Source: GCA-003244245 sp039924425 (GTDB lineage: Bacteria; Actinomycetota; Actinomycetes; Mycobacteriales; Pseudonocardiaceae). Taken from it: 29,903 bases of DNA. The position numbers and the translations under genes were made by a program. Each line of letters begins with the position of its first letter. Position 1 is the first letter of the stretch. The notes beneath the pieces are model-generated. The model ran no database searches. It had not been told where the DNA came from and saw only the letters and a list, made by a program, of their open reading frames with translations. Below are positions 7,280 through 14,195 of the stretch, in pieces. The stretch is taken from contig JBDTAX010000115.1 of NCBI GenBank assembly GCA_039924425.1, positions 1 to 29,903 of the forward strand, given 5' to 3'.

Positions 7280-7286
7280 GGGGCGG

Positions 7287-8018
7287 GTGAGTTTCGTGCT
7301 GCTGCCTGCGGTGGACGTTGCCGACGGCCGGACTGTCCGCCTTACCCAGGGCGAGGCCGGCACCGAGACGTGGTACGGCGACCCGGTGGAGTCCGCGCTG
7401 GCCTGGCAGGCCGACGGAGCCGAATGGGTCCATTTGGTTGACCTGGACGCGGCGTTCGGTCGCGGCTCCAACGCCGAGCTGCTGGCCGAGGTCGTCGGCC
7501 GGCTGGACATCGCGGTGGAGCTCTCCGGAGGGATCCGCGACGACGCGTCCTTGACGCGCGCGCTGGCCACCGGATGCGCCCGGGTGAACCTGGGCACCGC
7601 CGCAGTGGAGGACCCTGCCTGGTGCCGTGCTGTGATCGCCGAGTATGGCGAGCGGATCGCGGTGGGGCTCGACGTCCGGGTCATCGACGGGCGGCACATC
7701 CTCGCCGCGCGCGGTTGGACCGTCTCCGGCGGGGACCTCTGGGAGGTGCTCGCGCGCCTGGACGCCGACGGTTGCCCGCGCTACGTGGTCACCGACGTCA
7801 CCAAAGACGGCACGCTGCGCGGCCCCAATCTGGATCTGCTGCGCGCGGTCTGCGCCCGAACGAAAGCTCCCGTGATCGCCTCTGGGGGGGTCTCCGGGGC
7901 CGGCGATGTGGCCGCGCTGGCCGCGCTGGCCCCGGACGGCGTGGAGGGTGCGATCATCGGCAAGGCGCTCTACACCGGGGCGCTCACCCTGCCCGCCGCG
8001 CTGGCCGCCGCCCGCTAG
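7287..8018 (+). CDS. priA: Phosphoribosyl isomerase A (HisA/TrpF bifunctional)
   Basis: PriA isomerises ProFAR to PRFAR in histidine synthesis and, in actinobacteria, also N-phosphoribosylanthranilate to CdRP in tryptophan synthesis. The 243-residue (beta-alpha)8 barrel aligns end to end with the mycobacterial enzyme: LLPAVDVADGRTVRLTQG with acid D10, VHLVDLDAAFGRGSN, VELSGGIRDD, GLDVRVIDG, RGWTVSGGDLW, catalytic D174 in VVTDVTKDGT, and phosphate-binding IASGGVS and GAIIGKAL. The GTG at 7287 gives the family N-terminus; the longer frame from 7251 has no counterpart. It is followed 21 bases later by hisF. No separate trpF is seen near the trp genes, which fits dual function. It is divided from its usual partner hisH by the kinase cassette. 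Confidence 0.95.
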   Translation: MSFVLLPAVDVADGRTVRLTQGEAGTETWYGDPVESALAWQADGAEWVHLVDLDAAFGRGSNAELLAEVVGRLDIAVELSGGIRDDASLTRALATGCARVNLGTAAVEDPAWCRAVIAEYGERIAVGLDVRVIDGRHILAARGWTVSGGDLWEVLARLDADGCPRYVVTDVTKDGTLRGPNLDLLRAVCARTKAPVIASGGVSGAGDVAALAALAPDGVEGAIIGKALYTGALTLPAALAAAR

Positions 8019-8027
8019 GCCGCGGCA

Positions 8028-8033
8028 TAGGCT
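8028..8033 (+). promoter_or_regulatory. -10-like hexamer before hisF
   Basis: TAGGCT lies six bases before the hisF ATG, in the 21-base gap after priA. It matches the hexamer and spacing seen before several other genes of the window, so an extra internal leaderless start is possible inside the operon. Confidence 0.35.
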
Positions 8034-8039
8034 GAGCGG

Positions 8040-8813
8040 ATGGCCGTCGCCGTGCGTGTGATCCCGTGCCTGGATGTCGACGCCGGCCGGGTGGTCAAAG
8101 GGGTGAACTTCACCGCGCTGCGGGATGCAGGCGATCCGGTCGAGCTGGCTACCGCCTATGACGCGCAGGGTGCCGACGAGCTGACCTTCCTGGACGTCAC
8201 GGCTTCCTCGGCGGACCGGGAGACGACCTATGACGTGGTCCGCCGCACGGCGGAATGCGTGTTCATCCCGCTCACCGTCGGCGGGGGGATCCGCGAGGTC
8301 GCCGATGTCGACCGCCTGCTGCGGGCCGGCGCGGACAAGGTGAGCATCAACACCGCCGCGGTGGGCCGCCCCGAGCTGCTGCGCGAGGCTGGCCACCGCT
8401 TCGGCGCGCAGTGCATCGTGCTCTCGGTGGATGCCCGGCGGGTGCCTCTTGGAGAGCCACCAACCCCGTCCGGTTTCGAGGTGACCACGCACGGTGGGCG
8501 GCGTGGCACCGGGATCGACGCGGTGGCCTGGGCCGCTCGCGGCCAAGAGCTGGGCGTGGGGGAGATCCTGCTCAACTCGATCGACGCCGACGGCACCAAG
8601 ACCGGCTTCGACCTGGAGATGATCTCCGCCGTGCGGGCGGTCGTCACGGTCCCGGTGATCGCCAGTGGTGGCGCGGGTGAGGTGGCGCATTTCCCGCCCG
8701 CAGTGGCGGCCGGTGCTGACGCGGTGCTCGCCGCCAGCGTCTTCCACTTCGGGCAGTTGCGGATCGGCGAGGTCAAAGACGGCCTGCGCCGCGCCGGAGT
8801 GACGGTCCGGTGA
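8040..8813 (+). CDS. hisF: Imidazole glycerol phosphate synthase, cyclase subunit
   Basis: HisF takes ammonia from HisH and PRFAR to give IGP and AICAR. The 257-residue barrel starts MAVAVRVIPCLDVDAGRVVKG with catalytic D12. The second catalytic acid is D131 in VLSVDARR. The LTVGGGIR, DKVSINTAA, GEILLNSIDADGTKTG and VIASGGAGEVAHF segments are all conserved. Length is normal for the family. It follows priA closely, and its TGA overlaps the GTG of hisI (GTGA), so hisF and hisI are translationally coupled. Its amidotransferase partner HisH is encoded about 7 kb upstream at 419-1048, beyond the inserted cassette. Confidence 0.96.
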   Translation: MAVAVRVIPCLDVDAGRVVKGVNFTALRDAGDPVELATAYDAQGADELTFLDVTASSADRETTYDVVRRTAECVFIPLTVGGGIREVADVDRLLRAGADKVSINTAAVGRPELLREAGHRFGAQCIVLSVDARRVPLGEPPTPSGFEVTTHGGRRGTGIDAVAWAARGQELGVGEILLNSIDADGTKTGFDLEMISAVRAVVTVPVIASGGAGEVAHFPPAVAAGADAVLAASVFHFGQLRIGEVKDGLRRAGVTVR

Positions 8814-9262
8814 GCGGCCTCGACAGGGGTCTAAACCCAGCGATCGCCGCGAGGCTCAAGCGCAACGCCGACGGGCTGGTGTGCGCCGTCGTGCAGCGGC
8901 GCGGCACTGGCGAGGTGCTGATGGTGGCCTGGATGGACGACGAGGCGCTGCACCGCACGCTGAGCACCGGGCGGGCCACCTACTGGTCCCGCAGCCGACA
9001 GGCCTACTGGGTCAAGGGGGAGACCTCCGGGCACACCCAGCACGTGCGTGAGGTGCGGCTGGACTGCGACGGCGACGCCCTGCTGCTCATCGTCGACCAG
9101 GTCGGCCCCGCCTGCCACACGGGCGCAGCGACCTGTTTCAGCAGGTCACTACCCGTGAGTGGCAATGTGAGTTATAGGTCGCAACGCCACTCACAAGACG
9201 CCAGTCAAGTACCGCTGGAGGTTCGGGGCGATCGCGGTGACGACGGTGTCGGGGTCGGCTGA
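8810..9262 (+). CDS. hisI: Phosphoribosyl-AMP cyclohydrolase with altered C-terminus
   Basis: HisI opens the adenine ring of PR-AMP in histidine synthesis. The core (about residues 1-110) is complete: LKRNADGLVCAVVQ, VLMVAWMDDEAL, TYWSRSRQAYWVKGETSGHTQ, the metal-binding LDCDGDA (D85, C86, D87, D89), and the zinc cysteines C102 and C109 in GPACHTGAATCF. After F110 the usual short end is replaced by about 40 unrelated residues (SRSLPVSGNVSYRSQ and on). These are encoded by a palindromic repeat and by the antisense of the TetR 3' end; the two genes overlap by 72 bases. The protein is about 150 residues against roughly 115 in relatives. The catalytic residues lie before the change, so activity is probably kept. 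It starts within the hisF stop. Confidence 0.93.
   Translation: MSGLDRGLNPAIAARLKRNADGLVCAVVQRRGTGEVLMVAWMDDEALHRTLSTGRATYWSRSRQAYWVKGETSGHTQHVREVRLDCDGDALLLIVDQVGPACHTGAATCFSRSLPVSGNVSYRSQRHSQDASQVPLEVRGDRGDDGVGVG
9155..9194 (+). repeat. Palindromic element at the hisI 3' end
   Basis: GTGAGTGGC (9155-9163) and GCCACTCAC (9186-9194) form a perfect 9-bp inverted repeat around a 22-base loop. It lies where hisI loses similarity to its family and ends at the TetR stop region, so it looks like a small inserted intergenic repeat. It could also act as a weak terminator between the converging hisI and tetR genes; no T-run follows. Confidence 0.6.
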
Positions 9263-9787
9263 GGCCAGCGGCTCCAGGCGGATCACGTAGCGGATCATGG
9301 CGAGTCCCGCGATCTGGGTACCGCACAGCGCCGCGCGTAGCTCGTGCTGGTCGGGAGCCACCGCGGGGACGACCCGACCGAAGATCAACTGGCCGAGGAA
9401 CTCGCGCATCATCCGAGCGGCTCCCTCGTGACTGGCCACGCTGCGCATCAGCGCGGCCAGCGCCCCACCGCCCTCGGCGTCCCAGACGGACAGGAAGGTG
9501 CGCAGGATCCGCTCGGCGCACCGTGCGGGGTCCCCGTCGAGGATCCTGTGGACGATCTTCTCGGGATCGACCGGGATCTCCATGGCGGCGACGAAGAGCG
9601 CCTCTTTGCCGCCGAACCAGTGGTTGACCATCGCGGGGTCCACCTCGGCCCGCTGGGCGATCGCTCGCACGGTGGCGCCATCGAAGCCGCGCTCGGTGAA
9701 CTCCACTCGGGCGGCGTCCAGCAGGGCCGCCCGAGTGTTCTCACCGGCGGGACGGCGCCCCCGGGGTCGGCTCTCGTCCGCCATCAT
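9191..9787 (-). CDS. TetR/AcrR family transcriptional regulator
   Basis: A 198-residue TetR-type repressor. The N-terminal helix-turn-helix is clear: ENTRAALLDAARVEFTERGF, then GATVRAIAQRAEVDPAMVNHWFGGKEALF at about residues 15-60. The C-terminal ligand domain (VDPEKIVHRILDG to the end) has no recognisable effector signature. The ATG at 9787 is preceded by a strong purine-rich site (AAAGGGGGCGGGG); the frame is open about 33 codons further upstream, but that part crosses the promoter and is not conserved. The gene stands alone, divergent from trpE and converging with hisI, and no transporter or enzyme partner lies beside it. A palindrome in its promoter suggests autorepression, possibly also affecting trpE. 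Actinobacterial his–trp blocks usually lack it here, so it is probably an insertion. Confidence 0.88.
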   Translation of the reverse strand: MMADESRPRGRRPAGENTRAALLDAARVEFTERGFDGATVRAIAQRAEVDPAMVNHWFGGKEALFVAAMEIPVDPEKIVHRILDGDPARCAERILRTFLSVWDAEGGGALAALMRSVASHEGAARMMREFLGQLIFGRVVPAVAPDQHELRAALCGTQIAGLAMIRYVIRLEPLASADPDTVVTAIAPNLQRYLTGVL

Positions 9788-9818
9788 CCCCGCCCCCTTT
9801 TTCAACAAGAGGTGAAAA

Positions 9819-9846
9819 AGTATGCCAGAACACATTCTGGAGTCAA
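9819..9846 (-). promoter_or_regulatory. tetR promoter with operator palindrome as spacer
   Basis: On the minus strand, TTGACT (9846-9841, -35) and CATACT (9824-9819, -10) are separated by exactly 16 bases. Those 16 bases (9825-9840) are the perfect inverted repeat CCAGAA-N4-TTCTGG. A TetR dimer bound there would cover the polymerase site, which is typical of autorepression. The palindrome centre is about 55 bases before the trpE ATG, so it could also affect trpE. Confidence 0.6.
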
Positions 9847-9888
9847 CGGCCGGTGAAATGGCTACTGTGGGGTTATCATGGGGCAACC

Positions 9889-11451
9889 ATGGCCAGCATC
9901 ACCGACACCGACAGTGGCCAGCCGCAGCCTGATGTGGAGCGATTTCGGGCCTTGGCGGCTGATCGCCGGGTGATCCCGGTGACCCGGACACTGCTCGCCG
10001 ATGGCGAGACCCCGTTGGGGGTGTACCGCAAGCTCGCCCAAAGCCGGCCTGGGACCTTCCTGCTCGAATCGGCGGAGAACGGCTCGTCCTGGTCGCGCTG
10101 GTCGTTCATTGTGGTGCACAGCGCCGCCACGCTCACCGAGTCCGGTGGTCGTACGGTCTGGCGCGGGACGCCGCCGAGGGGCCTTCCCGGGGTGGCGGGA
10201 CCATGGGCGGGCACGCCGCTGGAGGCGTTGCGGCAGACCGTGGAGGCACTGCGCACCGAGCCGCTGCCCGGGCTGCCCCCGTTCACCGGCGGGATGGTCG
10301 GCTACCTCGGCTACGACGCGGTCCGGCGCCTGGAGCGGCTGCCCGAGCTGGCGGTGGACGACCTGGGGATACCCGAGCTGGTGATGCTGCTGGCCACCGA
10401 CCTCGCCGCGCTGGACCATCATGCGGGCACCGTCACCCTGATCGCCAACGCGATCAACTGGGACGACTCTCCACGCCGGGTGGATGCGGCCTATGCCGAC
10501 GCGGTGGCCCGCTTGGACGCGATGGTCGCGAAGCTGTGCCAGCCGGCACCGGGCAGCGCGGCGGTGTTCAGCCGGCCGGCGCCGGAGTTCGTGCGCCGCC
10601 GCAGCCCGCGGCAGCACCACGCTGCGGTCGAGACGGCCAAGGAGGCGATCCGGGCCGGCGAAGCCTTCCAGGTGGTGGTGTCCCAGCGCTTCGAGATCGC
10701 CACCGACGCCGACCCGCTGGACATTTACCGGGTGCTGCGCACCACTAACCCCAGCCCGTACATGTACCTGCTCAATCTGGAGGAGTTCAGCGTCGTCGGT
10801 TGCAGCCCGGAGTCGCTGGTGACGGTGCGGGACGGGAAGGTCACTACGCACCCGATCGCCGGCACCCGCCGCCGCGGCGCCGACCCGGACGAGGACTGCT
10901 GGCTGGAGAAGGATCTGATGGCCGACGAGAAGGAGCGCGCCGAGCACCTCATGCTGGTCGACCTCGGGCGCAACGACGTCGGCCGGGTGTGCCGCCCCGG
11001 CTCGGTGCACGTCACCGACTTTTTCCGGGTCGAGCGCTACAGCCACGTCATGCACCTGGTGTCCACCGTCACCGGAGAGCTGGCGCCGGGATACACCGCC
11101 TTCGACGCGGTCGCGGCGTGCTTCCCCGCCGGGACGTTGTCCGGGGCGCCCAAGCCCAGGGCGATGGAGCTCATCGAGGAGCTCGAGCCCACCCGGCGCG
11201 GGGTGTACGGGGGAGTGGTCGGTTACCTCGACTTCGCCGGGGACGCCGACACCGCGATCGCCATCCGCACCGCGATGGTCCGCAACGGGGTGGCGTACGT
11301 GCAGGCCGGTGGGGGCATCGTCGCCGACTCCGACCCGGTGGCGGAGGACGCCGAGTGCCTGAACAAGGCCGGCGTGGTGCTGGCCGCCGTCGCCGCGGCG
11401 GGCACCTTGCGGCTGGCCGCCGGGGAACCCGCCGAGTCGCTGCATGCCTGA
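9889..11451 (+). CDS. trpE: Anthranilate synthase component I
   Basis: TrpE converts chorismate to anthranilate using ammonia from TrpG, the first committed step of tryptophan synthesis. The 520-residue protein has the feedback-inhibition motif LLES (58-61) and the second tryptophan-site motif NPSPYM. The chorismate-binding domain carries QVVVSQRF, PIAGTRRRG, LMLVDLGRNDVGRV, FPAGTLSGAPK and GAPKPRAMELI-type signatures near the end. I chose the ATG at 9889; a GTG at 9853 would add 12 residues without family support. The gene for the amidotransferase partner (trpG) and trpD are not in the window. The TetR operator lies upstream. The trpE stop overlaps the ATG of the following membrane protein by eight bases, so the two are coupled. 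Confidence 0.96.
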   Translation: MASITDTDSGQPQPDVERFRALAADRRVIPVTRTLLADGETPLGVYRKLAQSRPGTFLLESAENGSSWSRWSFIVVHSAATLTESGGRTVWRGTPPRGLPGVAGPWAGTPLEALRQTVEALRTEPLPGLPPFTGGMVGYLGYDAVRRLERLPELAVDDLGIPELVMLLATDLAALDHHAGTVTLIANAINWDDSPRRVDAAYADAVARLDAMVAKLCQPAPGSAAVFSRPAPEFVRRRSPRQHHAAVETAKEAIRAGEAFQVVVSQRFEIATDADPLDIYRVLRTTNPSPYMYLLNLEEFSVVGCSPESLVTVRDGKVTTHPIAGTRRRGADPDEDCWLEKDLMADEKERAEHLMLVDLGRNDVGRVCRPGSVHVTDFFRVERYSHVMHLVSTVTGELAPGYTAFDAVAACFPAGTLSGAPKPRAMELIEELEPTRRGVYGGVVGYLDFAGDADTAIAIRTAMVRNGVAYVQAGGGIVADSDPVAEDAECLNKAGVVLAAVAAAGTLRLAAGEPAESLHA

Positions 11452-12085
11452 GCCTGCCGTCTCACCCAGTGCCCCCTCATCCGGTGCTCCCTCTTCCGGG
11501 TCCTCTTCTGGGGCGCTAGCGGCCACCGTCGCGGCGCTGGTCGTGGCCGCAACGATGCTCGGCGGCGCGGCGGCGCTCGGCTGGGCCCAGCTCGACGTCC
11601 AGGTGCCGCTGCGCGGGATCATCCAGGTGCGGGTCACCGGATCCGCTGTGCTGCCGGTGCTGGGCCCGCTGGCGGCTGTGGCGCTCGCCGCGGTGGCCGC
11701 GGCGCTGGCGAGCGCCGGGTGGGCGCGGTGGCTGCTCGGTGCCGTGCTGCTGGCCGCTTCGGCGCCGCCGATCGTGACGGTGTCGCGGGTAGCCGATGGG
11801 CGATGGCTGCCCGACGCCGCGCGGGCCGCGGCTGAACTGCCCGCCCGGTCCGTCCCGCTCGCGACGGCGGTGCTGTTCGCGGGACCGGCGCTGGCCGCGG
11901 TCGGGGGACTGCTGCTCGCCGCGGCCGGTATCACGCTGGCGGTGCGGGGGCACCGGATGCCGCGGCTGGGTCGCCGGTACCAGGCGCCCGCGGCGCGCGC
12001 ACGGGACACCGTTGTACCGGAGAGACGGTTATGGGAAATGATGGACGCCGACGAGGACCCCACCGCGTCGAGATACCCCCGGTGA
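11444..12085 (+). CDS. Trp-operon-associated membrane protein (TIGR02234 family)
   Basis: A 213-residue protein of the membrane family that sits between trpE and trpC in many actinobacteria (Rv1610 in M. tuberculosis). After a Ser/Pro-rich start there are four hydrophobic helices at about 24-47, 68-90, 95-112 and 138-165. The cytoplasmic tail ends with the conserved LWEMMDADEDPT, which corresponds to the family motif W-x-x-L/M-D-x-x-x-DPT. Its function is unknown; a role in handling tryptophan or its precursors is only suggested by position. The ATG lies inside the end of trpE, giving an eight-base overlap. The 65 bases between it and trpC contain a possible promoter. Confidence 0.88.
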   Translation: MPEPAVSPSAPSSGAPSSGSSSGALAATVAALVVAATMLGGAAALGWAQLDVQVPLRGIIQVRVTGSAVLPVLGPLAAVALAAVAAALASAGWARWLLGAVLLAASAPPIVTVSRVADGRWLPDAARAAAELPARSVPLATAVLFAGPALAAVGGLLLAAAGITLAVRGHRMPRLGRRYQAPAARARDTVVPERRLWEMMDADEDPTASRYPR

Positions 12086-12108
12086 CGGGGCGCCGCGCCG
12101 CTCGGAGC

Positions 12109-12114
12109 TAGCAT
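12109..12114 (+). promoter_or_regulatory. Possible -10 element before trpC
   Basis: TAGCAT lies 36 bases before the trpC TTG, in the 65-base gap after the membrane-protein gene. It fits TANNNT. No good -35 is visible at 16-18 bases, so the call is tentative. Confidence 0.3.
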
Positions 12115-12150
12115 CGAGACCCGGCTGCGCAGGGGCGGAAGGGGAGAAGC

Positions 12151-12960
12151 TTGAGCGTCTTGGAGGCGATCCTCGAAGGGGTCAGAGCGGACCTCGCTGA
12201 GCGCGAAGCCGCTGTCGGGTTCACTGAGATGAAGCGGCGCGCCACCCGAGTGCCGGCTCCCCGGGACGCCTTGGCCGCGCTGCGCGGCCCCGGGATCGGT
12301 GTCATCGCGGAGGTGAAGCGCCGCAGCCCGTCCCGGGGAGCCCTGGCCGATATTCCGGACCCGGCCGCGCTCGCCACCGATTACGCTGAGGCCGGCGCCC
12401 GCATGATCAGTGTGCTGACCGAGGGCCGGCGCTTCGGCGGCTCGCTGGCCGACCTGGACGCGGTGCGCGCCGCGGTGGACCTCCCGGTGCTGCGCAAGGA
12501 CTTCATCGTCAGCCCTTACCAGGTGCACGAGGCACGGGCGCACGGCGCTGACGTGGTGTTGCTGATTGTCGCCGCGCTGGAGCAGAACGCGCTGGAGTCG
12601 CTGGTCGACCGGGTCGAGTCGCTGGGAATGGCCGCGCTGGTCGAGGTGCATACCGCCGAGGAAGCCGACCGCGCGCTGGAAGCCGGCGCGACCCTGATCG
12701 GGGTCAACGCCCGTGACCTGCACACCTTGGACGTGAACCCGGACGTCTTCAACCGGATCGTGCCGGGGCTGCCCGGTGACGTGCTGCGGGTCGCCGAGTC
12801 CGGGGTGCGCGGGCCAGCGGATCTGCTGGCCTACGCGGGTGCGGGTGCGGACGCGGTGCTTGTTGGTGAGGGGCTGGTGACCAGCGGCGATCCCAAGGCC
12901 GCGGTCACCCAGCTGGTCACCGCGGGCTCGCACCCCTCGTGTCCGAGGCCAGCCCGGTGA
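12151..12960 (+). CDS. trpC: Indole-3-glycerol phosphate synthase
   Basis: TrpC closes the indole ring from CdRP, giving indole glycerol phosphate for TrpA/TrpB. The 269-residue barrel has the family signatures IAEVKRRSPSRG (substrate-binding loop with catalytic lysine), DPAALATDYAEAGARMISVLTE, FGGSLADLDAVR, LPVLRKDFIVSPYQV (second catalytic lysine), GVNARDLHTLDVN and VAESGVRGPADL. The start is a TTG at 12151, chosen because a strong ribosome site (GGAAGGGGAG) precedes it and it gives the normal N-terminus MSVLEAILEGVRADLAERE. The final codons overlap trpB. PriA (7287-8018) would supply CdRP, since there is no trpF here. Confidence 0.95.
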   Translation: MSVLEAILEGVRADLAEREAAVGFTEMKRRATRVPAPRDALAALRGPGIGVIAEVKRRSPSRGALADIPDPAALATDYAEAGARMISVLTEGRRFGGSLADLDAVRAAVDLPVLRKDFIVSPYQVHEARAHGADVVLLIVAALEQNALESLVDRVESLGMAALVEVHTAEEADRALEAGATLIGVNARDLHTLDVNPDVFNRIVPGLPGDVLRVAESGVRGPADLLAYAGAGADAVLVGEGLVTSGDPKAAVTQLVTAGSHPSCPRPAR

Positions 12961-14195
12961 CCGATACCGTCGGCATTCAGCCTGTTGTGCCCATCACCGC
13001 CCAGCCCGACGCTCGCGGGTACTTCGGGAGCTATGGTGGCCGGTTCGTGCCCGAAGCGCTCATCGCGACCCTCGACGAGCTCGCCGCCGCCTACACCGAG
13101 GCCCGGTCCGACCCGGAGTTCACCGCACGGCTGAACGGCCTGCTCACCGACTACGCCGGTCGACCGTCGCCGATCACCGAGGTGCCCAGGCTGTCCGAGC
13201 ACGCCGGTGGGGCGCGGATCCTGCTCAAGCGCGAGGATCTCAACCACACCGGCTCGCATAAGATCAACAACGTGCTGGGTCAGGCGCTGCTCACCGAGCG
13301 GATGGGTAAGCCGCGGGTGATCGCGGAGACCGGGGCGGGCCAGCACGGCGTCGCGACCGCGACCGCGTGCGCGCTGCTCGGGCTGGAGTGCGTGGTCTAC
13401 ATGGGCGAGGTGGACACCCAGCGCCAAGCGCTCAACGTCGCCCGGATGCGGCTGCTCGGCGCCGAGGTGATCCCGGTGACGACCGGGTCCCGCACCCTCA
13501 AGGACTCCATCAACGAGGCGCTGCGGGACTGGGTGACCAATGTGGACACCACGCACTACATTCTCGGCACCGTCGCCGGGCCACACCCGTTCCCGGTCAT
13601 GGTGCGCGATTTCCACCGCGTGATCGGCGTGGAGGCCCGCGCGCAGATGCTGGCCCGGTACGGCCGGCTGCCCGATGCGGTGGTCGCGTGCGTCGGTGGC
13701 GGCTCCAACGCGATCGGCATTTTCCACCCGTTCCTCGACGACCCGGGGGTGCGCCTGGTCGGTTTCGAGGCGGCCGGCGACGGGGTGGACACCGCCCGGC
13801 ACGCCGCGACGCTGTCCGCCGGTGAGCCTGGGATGCTGCACGGCGCGCGGTCCTACCTGCTGCAGGACTCCGACGGGCAGACCGTGGAGACGCACTCGAT
13901 CTCAGCTGGGCTGGACTACCCCGGGGTGGGGCCGGAGCATTCCTGGCTCAAGGACACCGGGCGGGCGCAGTACCGGCCGATCACCGACGCGCAGGCGATG
14001 GACGCCTTCCGGCTGCTGTCCCGCACCGAGGGGATCATCCCGGCGATCGAGTCGGCGCACGCGGTGGCCGGGGCCCTGACACTCGGCGCGGAACTCGGCG
14101 AGGGGGCCTTGTTGCTGGTCAACCTCTCTGGCCGGGGTGACAAGGACGTGGACACCGCGGTGACGTGGTTCAACTTGCTGGAGGGACAGCCGTGA
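12957..14195 (+). CDS. trpB: Tryptophan synthase beta chain
   Basis: TrpB condenses indole with serine, using pyridoxal phosphate. The 412-residue protein contains GYFGSYGGRFVPEAL, KREDLNHTGSHKINN with PLP lysine K102, the ammonia/indole site region AETGAGQHGVATATA, VGGGSNAIG (phosphate-binding loop), EGIIPAIESAHA and NLSGRGDKD. Start: a GTG at 12957 overlaps the trpC stop as GTGA and has GAGG eight bases upstream. A GTG at 12939 would add six residues but has no ribosome site. The gene ends in another GTGA overlap with trpA, so trpC, trpB and trpA are translationally coupled, as expected for subunits made in equal amount. Confidence 0.96.
   Translation: MTDTVGIQPVVPITAQPDARGYFGSYGGRFVPEALIATLDELAAAYTEARSDPEFTARLNGLLTDYAGRPSPITEVPRLSEHAGGARILLKREDLNHTGSHKINNVLGQALLTERMGKPRVIAETGAGQHGVATATACALLGLECVVYMGEVDTQRQALNVARMRLLGAEVIPVTTGSRTLKDSINEALRDWVTNVDTTHYILGTVAGPHPFPVMVRDFHRVIGVEARAQMLARYGRLPDAVVACVGGGSNAIGIFHPFLDDPGVRLVGFEAAGDGVDTARHAATLSAGEPGMLHGARSYLLQDSDGQTVETHSISAGLDYPGVGPEHSWLKDTGRAQYRPITDAQAMDAFRLLSRTEGIIPAIESAHAVAGALTLGAELGEGALLLVNLSGRGDKDVDTAVTWFNLLEGQP

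Noticed and set aside
7206..8747. A 513-codon open frame antisense to priA and hisF
   Set aside because: Shadow frame with no recognisable domain, opposite two well-supported enzymes.
9853..9925. A tryptophan-containing leader peptide or attenuator before trpE (two TGG codons after GTG 9853, or a small frame from ATG 9858)
   Set aside because: The tryptophan codons are not clustered, there are no alternative hairpins or terminator between them and trpE, and the frame from 9853 simply runs into trpE.
9862..12933. A 1023-codon open frame antisense to trpE, the membrane protein and trpC
   Set aside because: It is a shadow frame of high-GC coding sequence: composition is dominated by Arg, Gly, Pro, Ala and Ser/His, no domain is recognisable, and the plus-strand genes are certain.
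12939..12956. An earlier GTG start for trpB, six codons upstream
   Set aside because: It has no ribosome site, while GTG 12957 has GAGG at the right distance and the GTGA overlap with trpC that is repeated at trpB–trpA.
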